The notes under the pieces: model-generated
Told to the model about the DNA's origin: nothing
Databases searched by the model: none
Seen by the model: only the letters and a program-made list of their open reading frames with translations
Made by a program: the position numbers and the translations under genes
In this document: positions 24,286 to 24,400 of the stretch, one piece after another
Layout: every line of letters starts with the position of its first letter
Position numbering within the stretch: position 1 is the stretch's first letter
Assembly (NCBI GenBank): GCA_043820045.1
Contig: JBDREF010000374.1
Coordinates: forward strand, 1 to 24,400
Origin: JBDREF01 sp043820045
Lineage (GTDB): Bacteria > Planctomycetota > Phycisphaerae > Sedimentisphaerales > Anaerobacaceae
DNA length: 24,400 nucleotides
Direction of reading: 5' to 3'

Positions 24286-24310
24286 TAATCAGTTCTTGTG
24301 ACAAATCACT

Positions 24311-24400
24311 CTATGGACAATTCGCGAGCCACTGGGCCGTGAATGCAGCCAAATCGTCGATGTCAATGGTCCCGTCGCCGTTAATATCCTGGCATAGCGG
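24311..24400 (-). CDS. C-terminal end of a dockerin-type protein (cut by window edge)
   Basis: Only the last 29 residues are in the window, ending at TAG 24313-24311. They read CQDINGDGTIDIDDLAAF followed by TAQWLANCP. DINGDGTIDIDDL is a calcium-binding dockerin/EF-hand-like loop, and the Trp-Leu...Cys-Pro end is common at the tail of planctomycete extracellular proteins. The main domain lies beyond the window, so its role is unknown. The frame is supported by the motif and by the terminator just downstream. Confidence 0.8.
   Translation of the reverse strand, partial: PLCQDINGDGTIDIDDLAAFTAQWLANCP

Larger units (their letters stand above)
23949..24310. other. Upstream region of the PEP-CTERM gene
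   Basis: These 362 bp hold a promoter at 24068-24096 and a terminator at 24260-24285 (both listed). The PEP-CTERM leader of about 113 nt contains an inverted repeat, AAGGCA (23972-23977) and TGCCTT (23998-24003), just upstream of its ribosome site. No gene is supported here. Confidence 0.5.

Overview
The window looks like part of a Planctomycetota chromosome, most likely a Phycisphaerae/Sedimentisphaerales-type anaerobe. This is inferred from three things. One is a secreted protein ending in a VPAPGAILL...WLRRRRTL sorting signal. Another is a dockerin-type tail ending in DLAAFTAQWLANCP. The third is siroheme-dependent (Ahb) heme synthesis next to a Na+-NQR operon. No tRNA, rRNA, insertion sequence or CRISPR array was found. 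Most genes are on the minus strand and packed tightly with overlaps.

Layout, left to right. (1) Positions 1-6439, minus strand: a complete nqrABCDEF operon (sodium-pumping NADH:quinone oxidoreductase), followed 202 bp downstream by a receiver-only response regulator and a membrane histidine kinase cut by the window edge. The NqrA subunit has two complete 4Fe-4S motifs at its C-terminus, as in RnfC, which textbook NqrA lacks. (2) 6440-10954: ahbA on minus, then a divergent cobA-hemD fusion followed by hemL on plus, then a convergent Rrf2 regulator with four cysteines. The cobA-hemD leader is rich in hairpins and holds a possible 25-codon leader ORF. (3) 11427-14759, minus: an NtrC-type sigma-54 activator and its membrane histidine kinase, whose sensor domain resembles that of the kinase at the left edge. 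(4) 15428-20532, minus: ahbB, a HemX/CcsA-like membrane protein, hemA, ahbD and ahbC in one operon. (5) 20945-22630, minus: flgE (flagellar hook) interrupted by an in-frame TAG at codon 54. (6) 23271-24400, minus: a PEP-CTERM-type secreted protein that may carry a thioester domain, then the last 29 codons of a dockerin-bearing protein with a clear terminator.

How the genes fit together: HemA and HemL make 5-aminolevulinate from glutamyl-tRNA. CobA-HemD supplies uroporphyrinogen III synthase and its methyltransferase. AhbA/AhbB decarboxylate siroheme, AhbC makes Fe-coproporphyrin and AhbD makes heme. HemB, HemC and the precorrin-2 dehydrogenase/chelatase steps are not in this window. The two heme blocks are separated by the Rrf2 gene and the two-component pair, all plausible regulators of respiration or redox state. 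This regulatory link is inference from position only.
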